Below are positions 19,359 through 28,305 of a stretch of 64,000 nucleotides of DNA, piece after piece. The translations under genes and the position numbers were made by a program. The stretch's first letter is position 1, and every line of letters begins with the position of its first letter. The DNA comes from Bifidobacterium margollesii (GTDB lineage: Bacteria > Actinomycetota > Actinomycetes > Actinomycetales > Bifidobacteriaceae), in assembly GCF_002860355.1 (NCBI RefSeq), contig NZ_NMWU01000012.1:1-64000 (forward strand). Reading direction: 5' to 3'. The notes beneath the pieces were generated by a model, which was not told where the DNA came from, did not search any database, and saw nothing but the letters and a program-made list of their open reading frames with translations.

Positions 19359-20645
19359 ATGTCAACGGCAAAGCTGGAGGTCGAGTCCACCGAATTCAAT
19401 CTGCCGGTCGTCAAGGCGACCAGCGGTCCGGACGGCATCGTGGTCTCCGAATTGCGCAACGACGGCTGGGTGACGCTCGACCCCGGCTTCCTCACCACCG
19501 CGCAATGCGAATCGAAGATCACCTTCATCGACGGCAACAAATCCATCCTCAGATACCGCGGATACCCGATCGAGCAGCTGTGCGACCAGTCCAACTTCCT
19601 CGAGGTCTCGTATCTGCTGCAGTTCGGCGAACTGCCCACCAAACCGCAGTTCGAAACCTACGAGAACGACGTGCTGCGGCGCACGGTGGTCGGCGAGGAC
19701 TTCCGCGCGTTTCTGGGGTCGTTCCCACGCAATGCGCATCCGATGAGCGTGCTCGCCTCGGCGGTGAACGCGCTCGCCGCCTACCATCCCGATACGGTCG
19801 ACATCAATGATCCCGAGCAGCTCAATCAGGCGGCGGCCAACATTATGGCCAAGGTGCGTACCATCGTGTCGCTGATCCACCGCCGTCGCCGCGACGAGCC
19901 GCTGCTGTATCCGGACAACCAGTACGGTTATGTGGATGACTTCCTGCGCATGAGCTTCGCAGTGCCGTATACGAAGTTCGATTCGGATCCGCTGATGGTG
20001 CATGCGCTTGACAAGCTGCTGATCGTTCATGCCGATCATGAGCAGAACTGTTCCACTTCGGTGGTTCGTATCGCCGGTTCTGCCCACGCCAATCTGTATT
20101 CCGCTGTGGCCGCGGGCATCAATGCACTCTCCGGTCCGCTGCATGGCGGCGCCAATGAGGCGGTGTTGCGGCAGCTTGAGGCGATCCGTGATTCCGGGAA
20201 ATCGGTTCGCGAGTTCGTGGAGGAAGCGAAGCGGGACGGTCGTCGTATTTCGGGACTCGGCCATCGTGTCTATAAGTCGTATGATCCGCGTGCGGCGATC
20301 GCCAAGAGCTATCTGGAACGCATCATGAACGAGCGCGGAGACGTGTTTGCCGGCATGCATGGTCTGCTTGACGTGGCTTTGGAGCTGGAGAATATCGCGC
20401 TGCACGACGACTACTTCGTTTCCCGGCATCTGTATCCGAACGTCGATTTCTACACCGGTCTGATCTACCGGGCCATTGGATTCGACCCGCAGATGTTCAC
20501 CACGCTGTTCTCGCTCGGCCGTATTCCCGGTTGGATCGCGCAGTATCGCGAGATGCTTGCCGATCCGGCCACCAAGATCGGCCGTCCTCGTCAGGTATAC
20601 ACCGGCCAGCCCAAGCGTGATTTCGTTCCAATGGATGAGCGGTAA
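19359..20645 (+). CDS. gltA: Citrate synthase
   Basis: Citrate synthase condenses acetyl-CoA and oxaloacetate. The 428-residue type II-like sequence has a beta-rich N terminus, then the catalytic regions VHADHEQNCSTSVVRIAGS, GPLHGGANEAV and GLGHRVYKSYDPRA, with the active aspartate region in the C-terminal part (NVDFYTGLIYRAIGF). ATG at 19359 follows GGGAGG. Bifidobacteria have only a partial citric acid cycle, so the likely role is supply of 2-oxoglutarate for glutamate. The last seven codons and the stop lie in one arm of a perfect 21-base inverted repeat. Confidence 0.96.
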   Translation: MSTAKLEVESTEFNLPVVKATSGPDGIVVSELRNDGWVTLDPGFLTTAQCESKITFIDGNKSILRYRGYPIEQLCDQSNFLEVSYLLQFGELPTKPQFETYENDVLRRTVVGEDFRAFLGSFPRNAHPMSVLASAVNALAAYHPDTVDINDPEQLNQAAANIMAKVRTIVSLIHRRRRDEPLLYPDNQYGYVDDFLRMSFAVPYTKFDSDPLMVHALDKLLIVHADHEQNCSTSVVRIAGSAHANLYSAVAAGINALSGPLHGGANEAVLRQLEAIRDSGKSVREFVEEAKRDGRRISGLGHRVYKSYDPRAAIAKSYLERIMNERGDVFAGMHGLLDVALELENIALHDDYFVSRHLYPNVDFYTGLIYRAIGFDPQMFTTLFSLGRIPGWIAQYREMLADPATKIGRPRQVYTGQPKRDFVPMDER

Positions 20646-20677
20646 TCGCTGGCGGGTACCGCTCATCCATTGGAACG
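20624..20677. terminator. Perfect 21-base inverted repeat spanning the gltA stop codon
   Basis: Arms 20624-20644 and 20657-20677 are exactly complementary over 21 bases, with a 12-base loop. The left arm codes the last residues of citrate synthase and includes the first two bases of the stop codon. It has no T tract, so its effect may be transcript stability or bidirectional termination with the following repeats. Confidence 0.8.
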
Positions 20678-20933
20678 TCGATCCCGCCATAACGCCGACG
20701 ACGCTCCGCCGTTTGGTGGTTGGGGGGGGGGGTTCGGTGACGTGTGTGTCGTCAAGGCGTGGCGGGTGAAGGCGTACGGTGGTACGTCGATCCCGCCGCA
20801 ACGTGGATGACACTCCGCCACTTGGTCGTGGAAAATTTGGTGGCGTGTGTGTCGTCAAGGCGTGGCGGGTGAAGGCGTACGGTGGTACGTCGATCCCGCC
20901 ATAACGCCGATGACACTCCGCCACCGAATTTTC
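20675..20933. repeat. Tandem hairpin repeats between convergent gltA and dapD
   Basis: ACGTCGATCCCGCC recurs at 20675, 20784 and 20887, giving a tandem unit of 103-109 bases. The last unit is a near-perfect palindrome: GAAAATTTGGTGGCG (20831-20845) pairs with CGCCACCGAATTTTC (20919-20933), with further pairing inward to a CGTAC/GTACG tip. The right end covers the dapD stop. A run of eleven G residues (20722-20732) lies in the first unit. It probably serves as a bidirectional terminator. Confidence 0.8.
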
Positions 20934-21915
20934 AGTTGTTGTGGAGGGCGGCGTTCAGTTCAATCCCCGTCTTCCGGGCGCGCGCTTCGATGGCGCCGGT
21001 GACGGAGTTGCGGATGAACATGATGTTGTCTTTGCCGCTGAGGTCTTTGCCTTTGACGACGTCGAGGGGCTGGCCGGCGGCGAGTTTGGCTTTGTCGTGG
21101 ATGGTGATTTTGGTGCCGGCGGTGACGTAGAGGCCGGCTTCGACGACGCAGTTGTCGCCGAGGGAGATGCCGATGCCGGCGTTGGCGCCGAGGAGGCTGT
21201 GTTCGCCGATGGAGTTGCGGAGTTTGCCGCCGCCGGAGAGGGTGCCCATGATGGAGGCGCCGCCGCCGACGTCGGAGTTGTTGCCGACGACGACGCCTTG
21301 GGAGACGCGGCCTTCGATCATGGAGGTGCCGAGGGTGCCGGCGTTGAAGTTGACGAAGCCGGCGTGCATGACGGTGGTGCCTTCGGCGAGGTGGGCGCCG
21401 AGGCGGACGCGGTCGGCGTCACCGATGCGGACGCCGGTGGGGACGACGTAGTCGATCATGCGGGGGAATTTGTCGACGGAGAGGACGTTGATTTCGGGGG
21501 AGGGGTGTGATGCGCCGGCTTCGGCTTTGAGGACGTCGAGCTTGCGGAGGGCGAAATCCTGGACGGCGAAGGGGCCGTAGTTGGTCCATACGACGTTGGA
21601 GAGCTTGCCGAAGATGCCGTCGAGGTTGAGGGTGTTGGGTTTGGCGAGTCGCATGCTCATGAGGTGCAGTCGAAGGTAGGCGTCGGCCGCGTCGACGATG
21701 GGGTCGTCGACGCGGGAGATGGTGAATACGGGGAGGCGTCGGATGCCGCGGGCGTCGGGTTCGATGTGTTCGAGGGATCCGAAGTTGTGGGTCGGACGGT
21801 AGGCGTCGGCGGGCGCCTCTCCCAAGGTCAGGCTCGGGTACCATACGTCGAGCGTGTTGCCGGCGGCGTCGACGCTGGAGAGTCCCCAGCCCCACGCGGT
21901 ACGAGATTCGGTCAT
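20932..21915 (-). CDS. dapD: 2,3,4,5-tetrahydropyridine-2,6-dicarboxylate N-succinyltransferase (actinobacterial type)
   Basis: DapD makes N-succinyl-2-amino-6-oxopimelate in the lysine/diaminopimelate pathway. The 327-residue protein has the N-terminal domain typical of actinobacterial DapD ([20 protein letters not shown]) and a left-handed beta-helix made of hexapeptide repeats (about residues 165-300), including [20 protein letters not shown] and [20 protein letters not shown]. The start at 21915 follows AAGGAG on the minus strand; an upstream in-frame start lacks family support. Codon third positions are more uniformly C-rich than in neighbours, which suggests high expression. It is convergent with gltA. 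Confidence 0.95.
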   Translation of the reverse strand: MTESRTAWGWGLSSVDAAGNTLDVWYPSLTLGEAPADAYRPTHNFGSLEHIEPDARGIRRLPVFTISRVDDPIVDAADAYLRLHLMSMRLAKPNTLNLDGIFGKLSNVVWTNYGPFAVQDFALRKLDVLKAEAGASHPSPEINVLSVDKFPRMIDYVVPTGVRIGDADRVRLGAHLAEGTTVMHAGFVNFNAGTLGTSMIEGRVSQGVVVGNNSDVGGGASIMGTLSGGGKLRNSIGEHSLLGANAGIGISLGDNCVVEAGLYVTAGTKITIHDKAKLAAGQPLDVVKGKDLSGKDNIMFIRNSVTGAIEARARKTGIELNAALHNN

Positions 21916-22030
21916 GTCAGACTCCTTATATTTAGGTTGGAACCGTTTTCCACCATACATCCGGGATCGGAAACTCTCAGAGCGTATTCCATGACGTTTT
22001 GTAGAGGGGAGCCGGGTACAATGTGCGTTT

Positions 22031-22162
22031 GTGAATGATTACCGGAATGAGCGCGAGGCCCGAGAGCGTCGGCGCGGCACCATCACGAGGGTGGTGTGCG
22101 TCGTCGCGGTCGTCGGTATGCTGGCGACCATGGTTGTTCCGGCCATCTACGGCGGTTTTTGA
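22031..22162 (+). CDS. Small single-pass membrane protein (43 residues)
   Basis: A GTG-started reading frame codes [18 protein letters not shown], then a hydrophobic segment [19 protein letters not shown] and YGGF. The charged N terminus, one membrane span and short exit fit a real microprotein. A -10 box TACAAT at 22017-22022 would start transcription at about 22029, so the message would be nearly leaderless, as is common in actinobacteria. It lies upstream of prfB. The function is unknown. The call rests on composition and promoter position. Confidence 0.6.
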   Translation: MNDYRNEREARERRRGTITRVVCVVAVVGMLATMVVPAIYGGF

Positions 22163-22316
22163 CCGTTTCGTGCCTTCTCCCGCTTCGGCTCCGACCGTGA
22201 GGTCGAGTCTGTTCGAACGGTTCCGGCTGGGTTTCGGCACCGTGTTCTATGACAATCCAGTACAGTGACGGTATCGATGGTACATAATCCGGTACAGCAG
22301 ATTAAGGTGGACAACG

Positions 22317-23447
22317 ATGGCAGAATTTGATTTTTCGCAGGGTATCGAGGAACTGCGTTCCAAATACGACATGATCGCGAAGGCGGTGGATCTCGATGCG
22401 TTGCGCGGCAGGATCGCGGATCTGGAGAAGGAGGCCAGCGCTCCGGGGTTGTGGGATGATCCCGAGAACGCGCAGAAGGTGACGAGTCGTCTTTCCGCGG
22501 CGGAATCGCAGTTGAAGCGCATCACGTCTGCGGGCGGCCGTATCGATGATGTGGAGACGCTGGTGGAGCTGGGTCGTGAGGAGAACGATCAGGGCACGCT
22601 TGACGAAGCCGAGGCCGAGATCAAGGACGTGCATAAGGCTCTTGCCGATATTGAGATCCAGACGTTGCTGGACGGCGAGTATGATGAGCGTTCCGCCGTG
22701 GTGACGATCCGTTCCGGTGCGGGCGGCGTGGATGCGGCCGATTGGGCGCAGATCCTGTTGCGCATGTATCTGCGTTGGGCCGAGCGTCATGGCTATAAGG
22801 CCAAGGTGATGGACACCTCCTATGCCGAGGAGGCCGGCATCAAGTCCGCGACGTTCCAGATCGATGCTCCGTATGCCTATGGCCGGCTTTCCGTGGAGGG
22901 CGGTACGCATCGTCTGGTCCGTATTTCGCCGTTTGATAATCAGGGTCGTCGTCAGACGAGTTTCGCGGCGGTTGAAGTGGTACCGCTGGTGGAGGCGACC
23001 GATCATATCGATGTGCCCGACACCGATATTCGCGTGGATACGTACTGCTCTTCGGGTCCTGGCGGTCAGGGTGTGAACACCACCTATTCCGCGGTGCGTA
23101 TCACGCATCTTCCCACGGGCATCGTGGTGACGATGCAGGATGAGCGTTCGCAGATCCAGAACCGTGCGGCCGCCATGGCCGTGCTGCAGTCGAGGCTGCT
23201 GGTGCTTCGTCGTGAGGAGGAGGCCAAGAAGAAGAAGGAGCTTGCCGGCGATATCAAGGCCAGCTGGGGCGATCAGATGCGCTCCTATGTGCTGCACCCG
23301 TATCAGATGGTGAAGGATCTTCGCACCGGGTATGAGACTTCGCAGACTCAGGCCGTGTTCGACGGTGATATCGATGCGTTCATCGATGCTGGTATCCGTT
23401 GGCGTCATCAGCAGCGTCGCGCGGCGCAGGCCGAAGCCGAGGAGTAA
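22317..23447 (+). CDS. prfB: Peptide chain release factor 2
   Basis: RF2 recognises UGA and UAA stop codons and triggers peptide release. The 376-residue protein has the GGQ motif in [20 protein letters not shown] and a coiled N-terminal domain. It is read in one frame; the programmed +1 frameshift near codon 25 known from many bacteria is absent. ATG at 22317 follows AAGGTGG. The order prfB-ftsE-ftsX-peptidoglycan hydrolase-smpB is conserved in actinobacteria. The stop region is followed by two degenerate copies of AGGCGTAATCGGAAG. Confidence 0.97.
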   Translation: MAEFDFSQGIEELRSKYDMIAKAVDLDALRGRIADLEKEASAPGLWDDPENAQKVTSRLSAAESQLKRITSAGGRIDDVETLVELGREENDQGTLDEAEAEIKDVHKALADIEIQTLLDGEYDERSAVVTIRSGAGGVDAADWAQILLRMYLRWAERHGYKAKVMDTSYAEEAGIKSATFQIDAPYAYGRLSVEGGTHRLVRISPFDNQGRRQTSFAAVEVVPLVEATDHIDVPDTDIRVDTYCSSGPGGQGVNTTYSAVRITHLPTGIVVTMQDERSQIQNRAAAMAVLQSRLLVLRREEEAKKKKELAGDIKASWGDQMRSYVLHPYQMVKDLRTGYETSQTQAVFDGDIDAFIDAGIRWRHQQRRAAQAEAEE

Positions 23448-23513
23448 TCGGGAAGCCAAGGCGTAATCGGAAGTCGAGGCGTAATCGCAACCGTATCGGA
23501 GGCCGTTCGGTAT

Positions 23514-23541
23514 CGGCAATCGGCATCGGTGATCGTTGCCG
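23514..23541 (+). terminator. Hairpin between prfB and ftsE
   Basis: CGGCAA (23514-23519) pairs with TTGCCG (23536-23541) around a 16-base loop. It is weak and lacks a T tract, so it would at most reduce read-through. Just upstream, 23438-23490 holds three copies of AGGMGTAATCGGAAG-like sequence, the first including the prfB stop. Confidence 0.4.
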
Positions 23542-23564
23542 GTGAAGGAAGGATGAATGAGGCA

Positions 23565-25046
23565 ATGGCTTTGATCGCTCTTGACGGGATCACCAAGATC
23601 TACCCGCGGGGGTCCCGTCCGGCTCTCGACGACGTCTCTCTGAGCATCGATCGCGGGGAGTTCGTGTTTCTGGTGGGGGCCTCCGGCTCCGGCAAGACCA
23701 CGCTGCTGAGTCTGTTGCTGCGCGAGGAGCAGGCCACGGAGGGTGAGATCCGCGTGGCCGGCAATGATCTTCGTCGGCTGTCCAACCGCCAGGTGCCGCA
23801 GTATCGTCGGTCCATCGGTTTCGTGTTTCAGGATTACAAGCTGCTGGCCAACAAGACGGTGTGGCAGAATGTGGCGTTTGCGTTGGAGGTGATCGGCACC
23901 CGGCGTTCCACGATCAGGACGCTGGTGCCTCAGGTGCTGCAGACGGTGGGCCTGACCGGTAAGGAGGATCGTCTTCCCCATGAGCTTTCCGGCGGTGAGG
24001 CGCAGCGTGTGGCGATCGCCCGCGCCTATGTGAACCATCCGCAGATTCTACTGGCCGATGAGCCTACCGGTAATCTCGATCCCACCACGTCGGTGGGCAT
24101 CATGGAGGTGTTGGAGGCCATCAACCGTACCGGTACGACGATCGTGATGGCCACGCATAACGAGGAGATCGTGAATTCGATGCGCAAGCGCGTGGTCGAG
24201 CTGCATAACGGCAGGATCGTGCGTGACGAGCAGGGTGGCGTCTATGATTCCGCCGTGTATTTCCCGGATGCGGAAGTGGAGGCCCGTGCTCAGTTGGCGC
24301 TCGGCATGGAGAAAGTCGATGTGGAGCAAGCCGATGCGCGACGGCCGGCGGTTTCGAATGCCGATGATGCGCGTGGCGCGGCGGCCGCCGTCGCCGCGGC
24401 TGCGCAGGCGGTGGGTGGCGTGACGACGGGCGATCCCGGTATCGCCCGTCTGGCCAGTTCCGTGCATTCCGGTCGTACCGGTCGGTATGGCGAGGCGTTC
24501 GCTCCGGTGGAGGATACGCTGACGTGGGGCAAGGGCATTTCGCTGGAGCATGCCTCCTCCTCACCGGCCGATAAGTCACTGGCCGGTAAGTCACCGGCTG
24601 ATGATTCACGATCCGATGATTCACGATCCGATGGTTTGCGGCCCGACGGTTCCCCGGCCGAAGGCTTGAAGGATGACCGCGAGTCCGCAGAATCCGCCGA
24701 GCATGAGACGCTGACCGTCGATCCTGACGAGAAGTTCAAACCGCATCGCAGCGTCGATTCCGGCGAGAACTCCGTCTCGACGGGGACTGCCGATCCGGTG
24801 GATCATGCGGATTCCGCCGAGTCTGCTGAATCAGCCGAGTCCGCCGTCGTTCCGGTCCCGGCGCCACCCGCTCCTCCGGCCCCTCCGACTCCGCCCACTC
24901 CGCCCACTCCGCCGGCACCCGGCGCCACTGTGAAAACTGATGACACAGTGAAACCCGACGACGATGTGAAACCCGACGCTACTGTGAAATCCGGTGACGC
25001 GGTGAAATCCGACGCTACCACCGATGGGAAGGAGAGCCAGCGATGA
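23565..25046 (+). CDS. ftsE: Cell division ATP-binding protein FtsE with long C-terminal extension
   Basis: FtsE is the ATPase of the FtsEX complex, which links the divisome to peptidoglycan hydrolases. The first 230 residues are a standard ABC domain: Walker [10 protein letters not shown], signature [14 protein letters not shown], Walker [13 protein letters not shown]. About 260 extra residues follow, far beyond the usual 220-230. This region is disordered and built from tandem repeats: seven degenerate pentapeptides (SPADK/SRSDD type, 15-bp units at 24561-24665), a Pro/Thr-rich stretch near 24860-24925, and five VKPDDD-like hexapeptides (24930-25018). ATG at 23565 ([14 protein letters not shown]) fits the family; ATG at 23553 is possible. 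It overlaps ftsX by four bases. Confidence 0.93.
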   Translation: MALIALDGITKIYPRGSRPALDDVSLSIDRGEFVFLVGASGSGKTTLLSLLLREEQATEGEIRVAGNDLRRLSNRQVPQYRRSIGFVFQDYKLLANKTVWQNVAFALEVIGTRRSTIRTLVPQVLQTVGLTGKEDRLPHELSGGEAQRVAIARAYVNHPQILLADEPTGNLDPTTSVGIMEVLEAINRTGTTIVMATHNEEIVNSMRKRVVELHNGRIVRDEQGGVYDSAVYFPDAEVEARAQLALGMEKVDVEQADARRPAVSNADDARGAAAAVAAAAQAVGGVTTGDPGIARLASSVHSGRTGRYGEAFAPVEDTLTWGKGISLEHASSSPADKSLAGKSPADDSRSDDSRSDGLRPDGSPAEGLKDDRESAESAEHETLTVDPDEKFKPHRSVDSGENSVSTGTADPVDHADSAESAESAESAVVPVPAPPAPPAPPTPPTPPTPPAPGATVKTDDTVKPDDDVKPDATVKSGDAVKSDATTDGKESQR

Positions 25047-25966
25047 GATTCCGTTTCGTTCTTTCCGAAACCTGGACGAGCATCAAACGCAACGGATCGA
25101 TGATCCTGTCCGTCATGCTCGTCACGTTCATCTCCTTCGTGTTCATCGGTGCTTCCGTGCTTATGCAGGCGCAGATCACCAAGGCCAAGGGCACCTGGTA
25201 CGACAAGGTGGAGGTCGTGGTGTGGCTCTGCCCCGACGGCACCAGCCAATCCGCCAACTGCGCCAGCGGCAAGGCTCCGACCACCGACGAAATCATGGAC
25301 ATCCAGAACACGATCAAGGATGAGTTGCCCAACGACGTTTCGAAGATCACCTATGTGAGCCGGCAGCAGTTCTTCGATGATACGTTCAGCAAGCAGTATC
25401 CGGGCGGCGTGTATCAGGGTCGTACGCTCACGGCCGATGACATGCAGGATTCCCTGCGGCTCAAGCTCACCAACCCCGAGAAGTACCAGCAGGTCTCCGA
25501 AGTGCTGTCCGGCAAGAAGGGGGTCGAGGAGGTGGAGGACCAGCGTCAGATCTTCGACCCGGTGTTCGCGATCCTCAACCGGGCCACGGCGGTGACGGTG
25601 GTGCTGGCCGCCGTGATGATCGTGGTGGCGATCATGCTTACCGGAACCACGATCCGCATGTCCGCGGCGTCCCGCAGGAACGAAACGGAGATCATGCGGC
25701 TGGTGGGCGCCTCCAACTGGACGATCCAGCTGCCGTTCATCCTTGAAGGGGCGATCGCGTCGCTGCTCGGCAGCGTGCTGGCCTGCGCCGCGCTGGGCGG
25801 CATCGTGGAGGTGTTCGTCACCGGATGGCTGGCCAAGACGGTGTCGTGGATGCCGTTCGTCAATCAGTTCACGGTGCTGCTGATGTCTCCTGCGCTGGTG
25901 ATCGGGGCCATCGTGCTTTCGATGATCGCCTCGCTGATCTCACTGCATCGATATCTCAAGGCGTAA
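25043..25966 (+). CDS. ftsX: Cell division membrane protein FtsX
   Basis: FtsX is the membrane partner of FtsE and relays ATP hydrolysis to an extracellular hydrolase. The 307 residues show the first membrane span near 20-42, an extracellular domain of about 130 residues (with two cysteines, in WLCPDG and NCASGK), then three spans near 180-205, 225-250 and 275-300. The ATGA overlap with ftsE implies translational coupling. The secreted CHAP protein encoded next is the likely hydrolase under its control. Confidence 0.95.
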   Translation: MRFRFVLSETWTSIKRNGSMILSVMLVTFISFVFIGASVLMQAQITKAKGTWYDKVEVVVWLCPDGTSQSANCASGKAPTTDEIMDIQNTIKDELPNDVSKITYVSRQQFFDDTFSKQYPGGVYQGRTLTADDMQDSLRLKLTNPEKYQQVSEVLSGKKGVEEVEDQRQIFDPVFAILNRATAVTVVLAAVMIVVAIMLTGTTIRMSAASRRNETEIMRLVGASNWTIQLPFILEGAIASLLGSVLACAALGGIVEVFVTGWLAKTVSWMPFVNQFTVLLMSPALVIGAIVLSMIASLISLHRYLKA

Positions 25967-26079
25967 GCCGGTGCCTCGTACCGTGAGCCGCGATGCGAAT
26001 ACGTTCGTGGCGATACGGTGCGCTCGTTTGCAGGGCGGTGTGTTAAGGTGGGCGGCACTTGGTGTTTGGAGGATGAAAC

Positions 26080-27510
26080 ATGATTGCGTTGCGCAACAGC
26101 AAGATGATTCTGGGGGTCGTCTCCTGCATGGCGTTGATCGCGTCCATGGCGTTGACGGCCGTATCGGCTCCGGTCCCCGAGGCCAACGCCGTGCCCTCGT
26201 ACAGTGATCTGGCGGCGAGCAAGGCCAGAAAGGCCGATCTGGAAGATCAGCTCGCCGGTGTGAAATCGGATCTGGCCGACAAGATCGTCGAACTCAACGA
26301 TCTGACCACGAACCAGATCCCCGCCGCGGAAAAGGCCGCCGAGCAGGCCCAGAACAAGGCCGAGCAGGCCCAGCAGGAAGCCGAGGCCGCCGCCTCCCGT
26401 CTTGAGGCGGCACAGAAAGACAAATCCGATCTGGAACAGAAGATCAAGGAAACCGGTGAGGATTACGACGATGCTCACGCAGCGGTGGCTCAGGTGGCCC
26501 GCGACAGTTTCCACGGTTCCAATGCCACCGACACCATCAGCATGGTCACGGGGGCGAAGAACACCAATGACTTCATCGAGTCCATGCAGTCGTCGGCCGC
26601 GGTGACGCGGTCCGAGAACACTGCGGCCAGCGACGCCGCATCGGCCAAGAGCACGCAGATGAACCGCAAGGATCGTCTTGCCGCCATCGAGCGGCAGATC
26701 GCCTCGCTCAAGGCTCAGGCCGAAAGCAATGCGGCCGACGCCAAGCAGGCGGCCAGTGACGCGCAGGCCAAGACGGCGGAGCTCAACGCCTTGCGAGACA
26801 AGGGCAATCAGCAGCGCAGCTATCTTGAATCCCAGCAGGATCAGCTCACCTCGGCTTCGGCCAAGGAAGCCGCGCAGATCGTGATGATGCAGTCGCAGAT
26901 CGACGCCTACAATCAGCAGCTTGCCAAGCAGCGCGCCCAGATGAGCGCCAGCCAGCAGATCAGCGCGGCCGGCGGCAGTCAGGGCAGCACCCGTCCCTCC
27001 GGTGGTTCCGGTACTTCCTCGTCCGGGTCGAGCGGATCGTCCGGCTCCTCATCGTCTGGCTCCTCGGGTTCGGTCAACAGCGGTGCCACCGCATCGGGCA
27101 TGAATTATTCGGTGCCCGGCAACTGCCCGCAGGGCTCCTCCTACTGCTATGGCCATTCCACGGGCAACGTGGGCAACGCCTACCCGTGGAGCCAGTGCAC
27201 CTGGTGGGCGTACATCCGCCGCGGCCAGCTGGGTCTGCCGGTCGGATCGTATCTGGGTAACGGGCAGGATTGGGGCAATTCCGCGATTCGCCTCGGATAT
27301 CTGGTCAACAACACTCCGCACGTCGGTGCGGTGATGGTGTTCCGCGCCGGACAGGACGGTCACAGTCCGATCTACGGCCATGTGGCCATCGTCGAACGCA
27401 TCAATTCCGATGGTTCGATTCTGGTTTCGGAAAGCGGGTCCATCTGGCAGGGCGGCGTGCATTGGGACACCCTCTACGACGCTCCCGATCATCAGTACGT
27501 CCACTACTGA
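26080..27510 (+). CDS. Secreted coiled-coil CHAP-domain peptidoglycan hydrolase
   Basis: The 476-residue protein has an N-terminal signal segment (about 1-38), a long coiled-coil region (about 45-270) rich in Ala, Glu, Lys and Gln, a Ser/Gly linker (about 295-335) and a C-terminal CHAP domain (about 345-476). The catalytic cysteine is in WSQCTWWAYIRRGQLG and the histidine in YGHVAIVERI. This architecture, just after ftsEX, matches PcsB/RipC-type hydrolases, in which the coiled coil holds the enzyme inactive until FtsEX activates it. GGAGG precedes the ATG. The enzyme class is clear; FtsEX control is inferred from the order and family. Confidence 0.9.
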   Translation: MIALRNSKMILGVVSCMALIASMALTAVSAPVPEANAVPSYSDLAASKARKADLEDQLAGVKSDLADKIVELNDLTTNQIPAAEKAAEQAQNKAEQAQQEAEAAASRLEAAQKDKSDLEQKIKETGEDYDDAHAAVAQVARDSFHGSNATDTISMVTGAKNTNDFIESMQSSAAVTRSENTAASDAASAKSTQMNRKDRLAAIERQIASLKAQAESNAADAKQAASDAQAKTAELNALRDKGNQQRSYLESQQDQLTSASAKEAAQIVMMQSQIDAYNQQLAKQRAQMSASQQISAAGGSQGSTRPSGGSGTSSSGSSGSSGSSSSGSSGSVNSGATASGMNYSVPGNCPQGSSYCYGHSTGNVGNAYPWSQCTWWAYIRRGQLGLPVGSYLGNGQDWGNSAIRLGYLVNNTPHVGAVMVFRAGQDGHSPIYGHVAIVERINSDGSILVSESGSIWQGGVHWDTLYDAPDHQYVHY

Positions 27511-27670
27511 TCGGTGGTGTGCGCCGGCCATGCGTGATGGCCTGCGGGTGATGGCCGGAGAAGATGCTGACCGGTCTGGCCGATGACACTGGCCGGCGGA
27601 CGTGCGAAGACATGTGATAAGGTCGGCATTTGGCCTGTATTGCACGAGCATGATCGAAGGGAGGTCTGCA

Positions 27671-28150
27671 ATGGCCAGGGAACAGGGAACAAGCAAGCCG
27701 ATCGCGGTGAACCGCAAGGCGCGGCATGATTACGCCATCGAAGACCGTCTCGAAGCGGGCATCGTGCTCTCCGGCACCGAGGTCAAGAGCCTCAGGGAGG
27801 GAAGGGCTTCGCTGGCCGAGGCGTTCGTCTCCATCGATCGCCGCGGCGAGATCTGGCTGGAGAACGCCAACATTCCCGAATATCTCAACGGCACATGGAC
27901 GAACCATGCGCCGAAACGCAAGCGAAAGCTGCTGCTGCACGCCCAGCAGATCGGCAAGTTGGCCCGGCAGACCGAGGCCAAGGGCTACACGATCATCCCG
28001 CTCAGCCTGTATTTCAAGGACGGTCGGGTGAAGGTGGAGATCGCGCTGGCCAAGGGCAAGCGTGAATTCGACAAGCGTCAGGCGTTGCGTGAGGCCCAGG
28101 ACAAGCGTGAGGCCCAGCGCGTGATGCGGTTGCGCAATCTGCGCCACTGA
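27671..28150 (+). CDS. smpB: SsrA-binding protein SmpB
   Basis: SmpB binds tmRNA and is essential for rescue of stalled ribosomes. The 159-residue sequence has the family core ARHDYAIEDRLEAGIVLSG, TEVKSLREGRASL and SLYFKDGRVKVEIALAKGK, with a basic C-terminal tail (FDKRQALREAQDKREAQR). ATG at 27671 follows GGGAGG; upstream in-frame starts have no family support. No tmRNA gene is visible in the window. A stem of about 14 base pairs with wobbles follows the stop. Confidence 0.97.
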   Translation: MAREQGTSKPIAVNRKARHDYAIEDRLEAGIVLSGTEVKSLREGRASLAEAFVSIDRRGEIWLENANIPEYLNGTWTNHAPKRKRKLLLHAQQIGKLARQTEAKGYTIIPLSLYFKDGRVKVEIALAKGKREFDKRQALREAQDKREAQRVMRLRNLRH

Positions 28151-28162
28151 TTGGTTTCCCGG

Positions 28163-28201
28163 CCTCAATGGTTCGGATCGTAATGGTTCGGACCATTGAG
28201 G
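28163..28201 (+). terminator. Hairpin downstream of smpB
   Basis: CCTCAATGG (28163-28171) pairs with CCATTGAGG (28193-28201), and the stem extends inward by several pairs, including wobbles (TTCGGA with TTCGGA). It has no T tract. It probably protects or terminates the smpB message. Confidence 0.6.
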
Positions 28202-28305
28202 TTCGCGTTGCCGGTCGTTGGCGACCGCGATTCGTGCCGCAACGTTGTTCGTCTACGCACGCCACGATGGTTTGGATGGTTGCAAGGAAACTCAGCACGG
28301 TTACC

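Noticed and set aside
20675-20933. CRISPR array
   Set aside because: The repeated unit is over 100 bases, strongly palindromic and lacks unique spacers of constant length.
22317-22420. Programmed frameshift in prfB
   Set aside because: The gene reads in one frame from the start; there is no in-frame TGA with a slippery CTT near codon 25.
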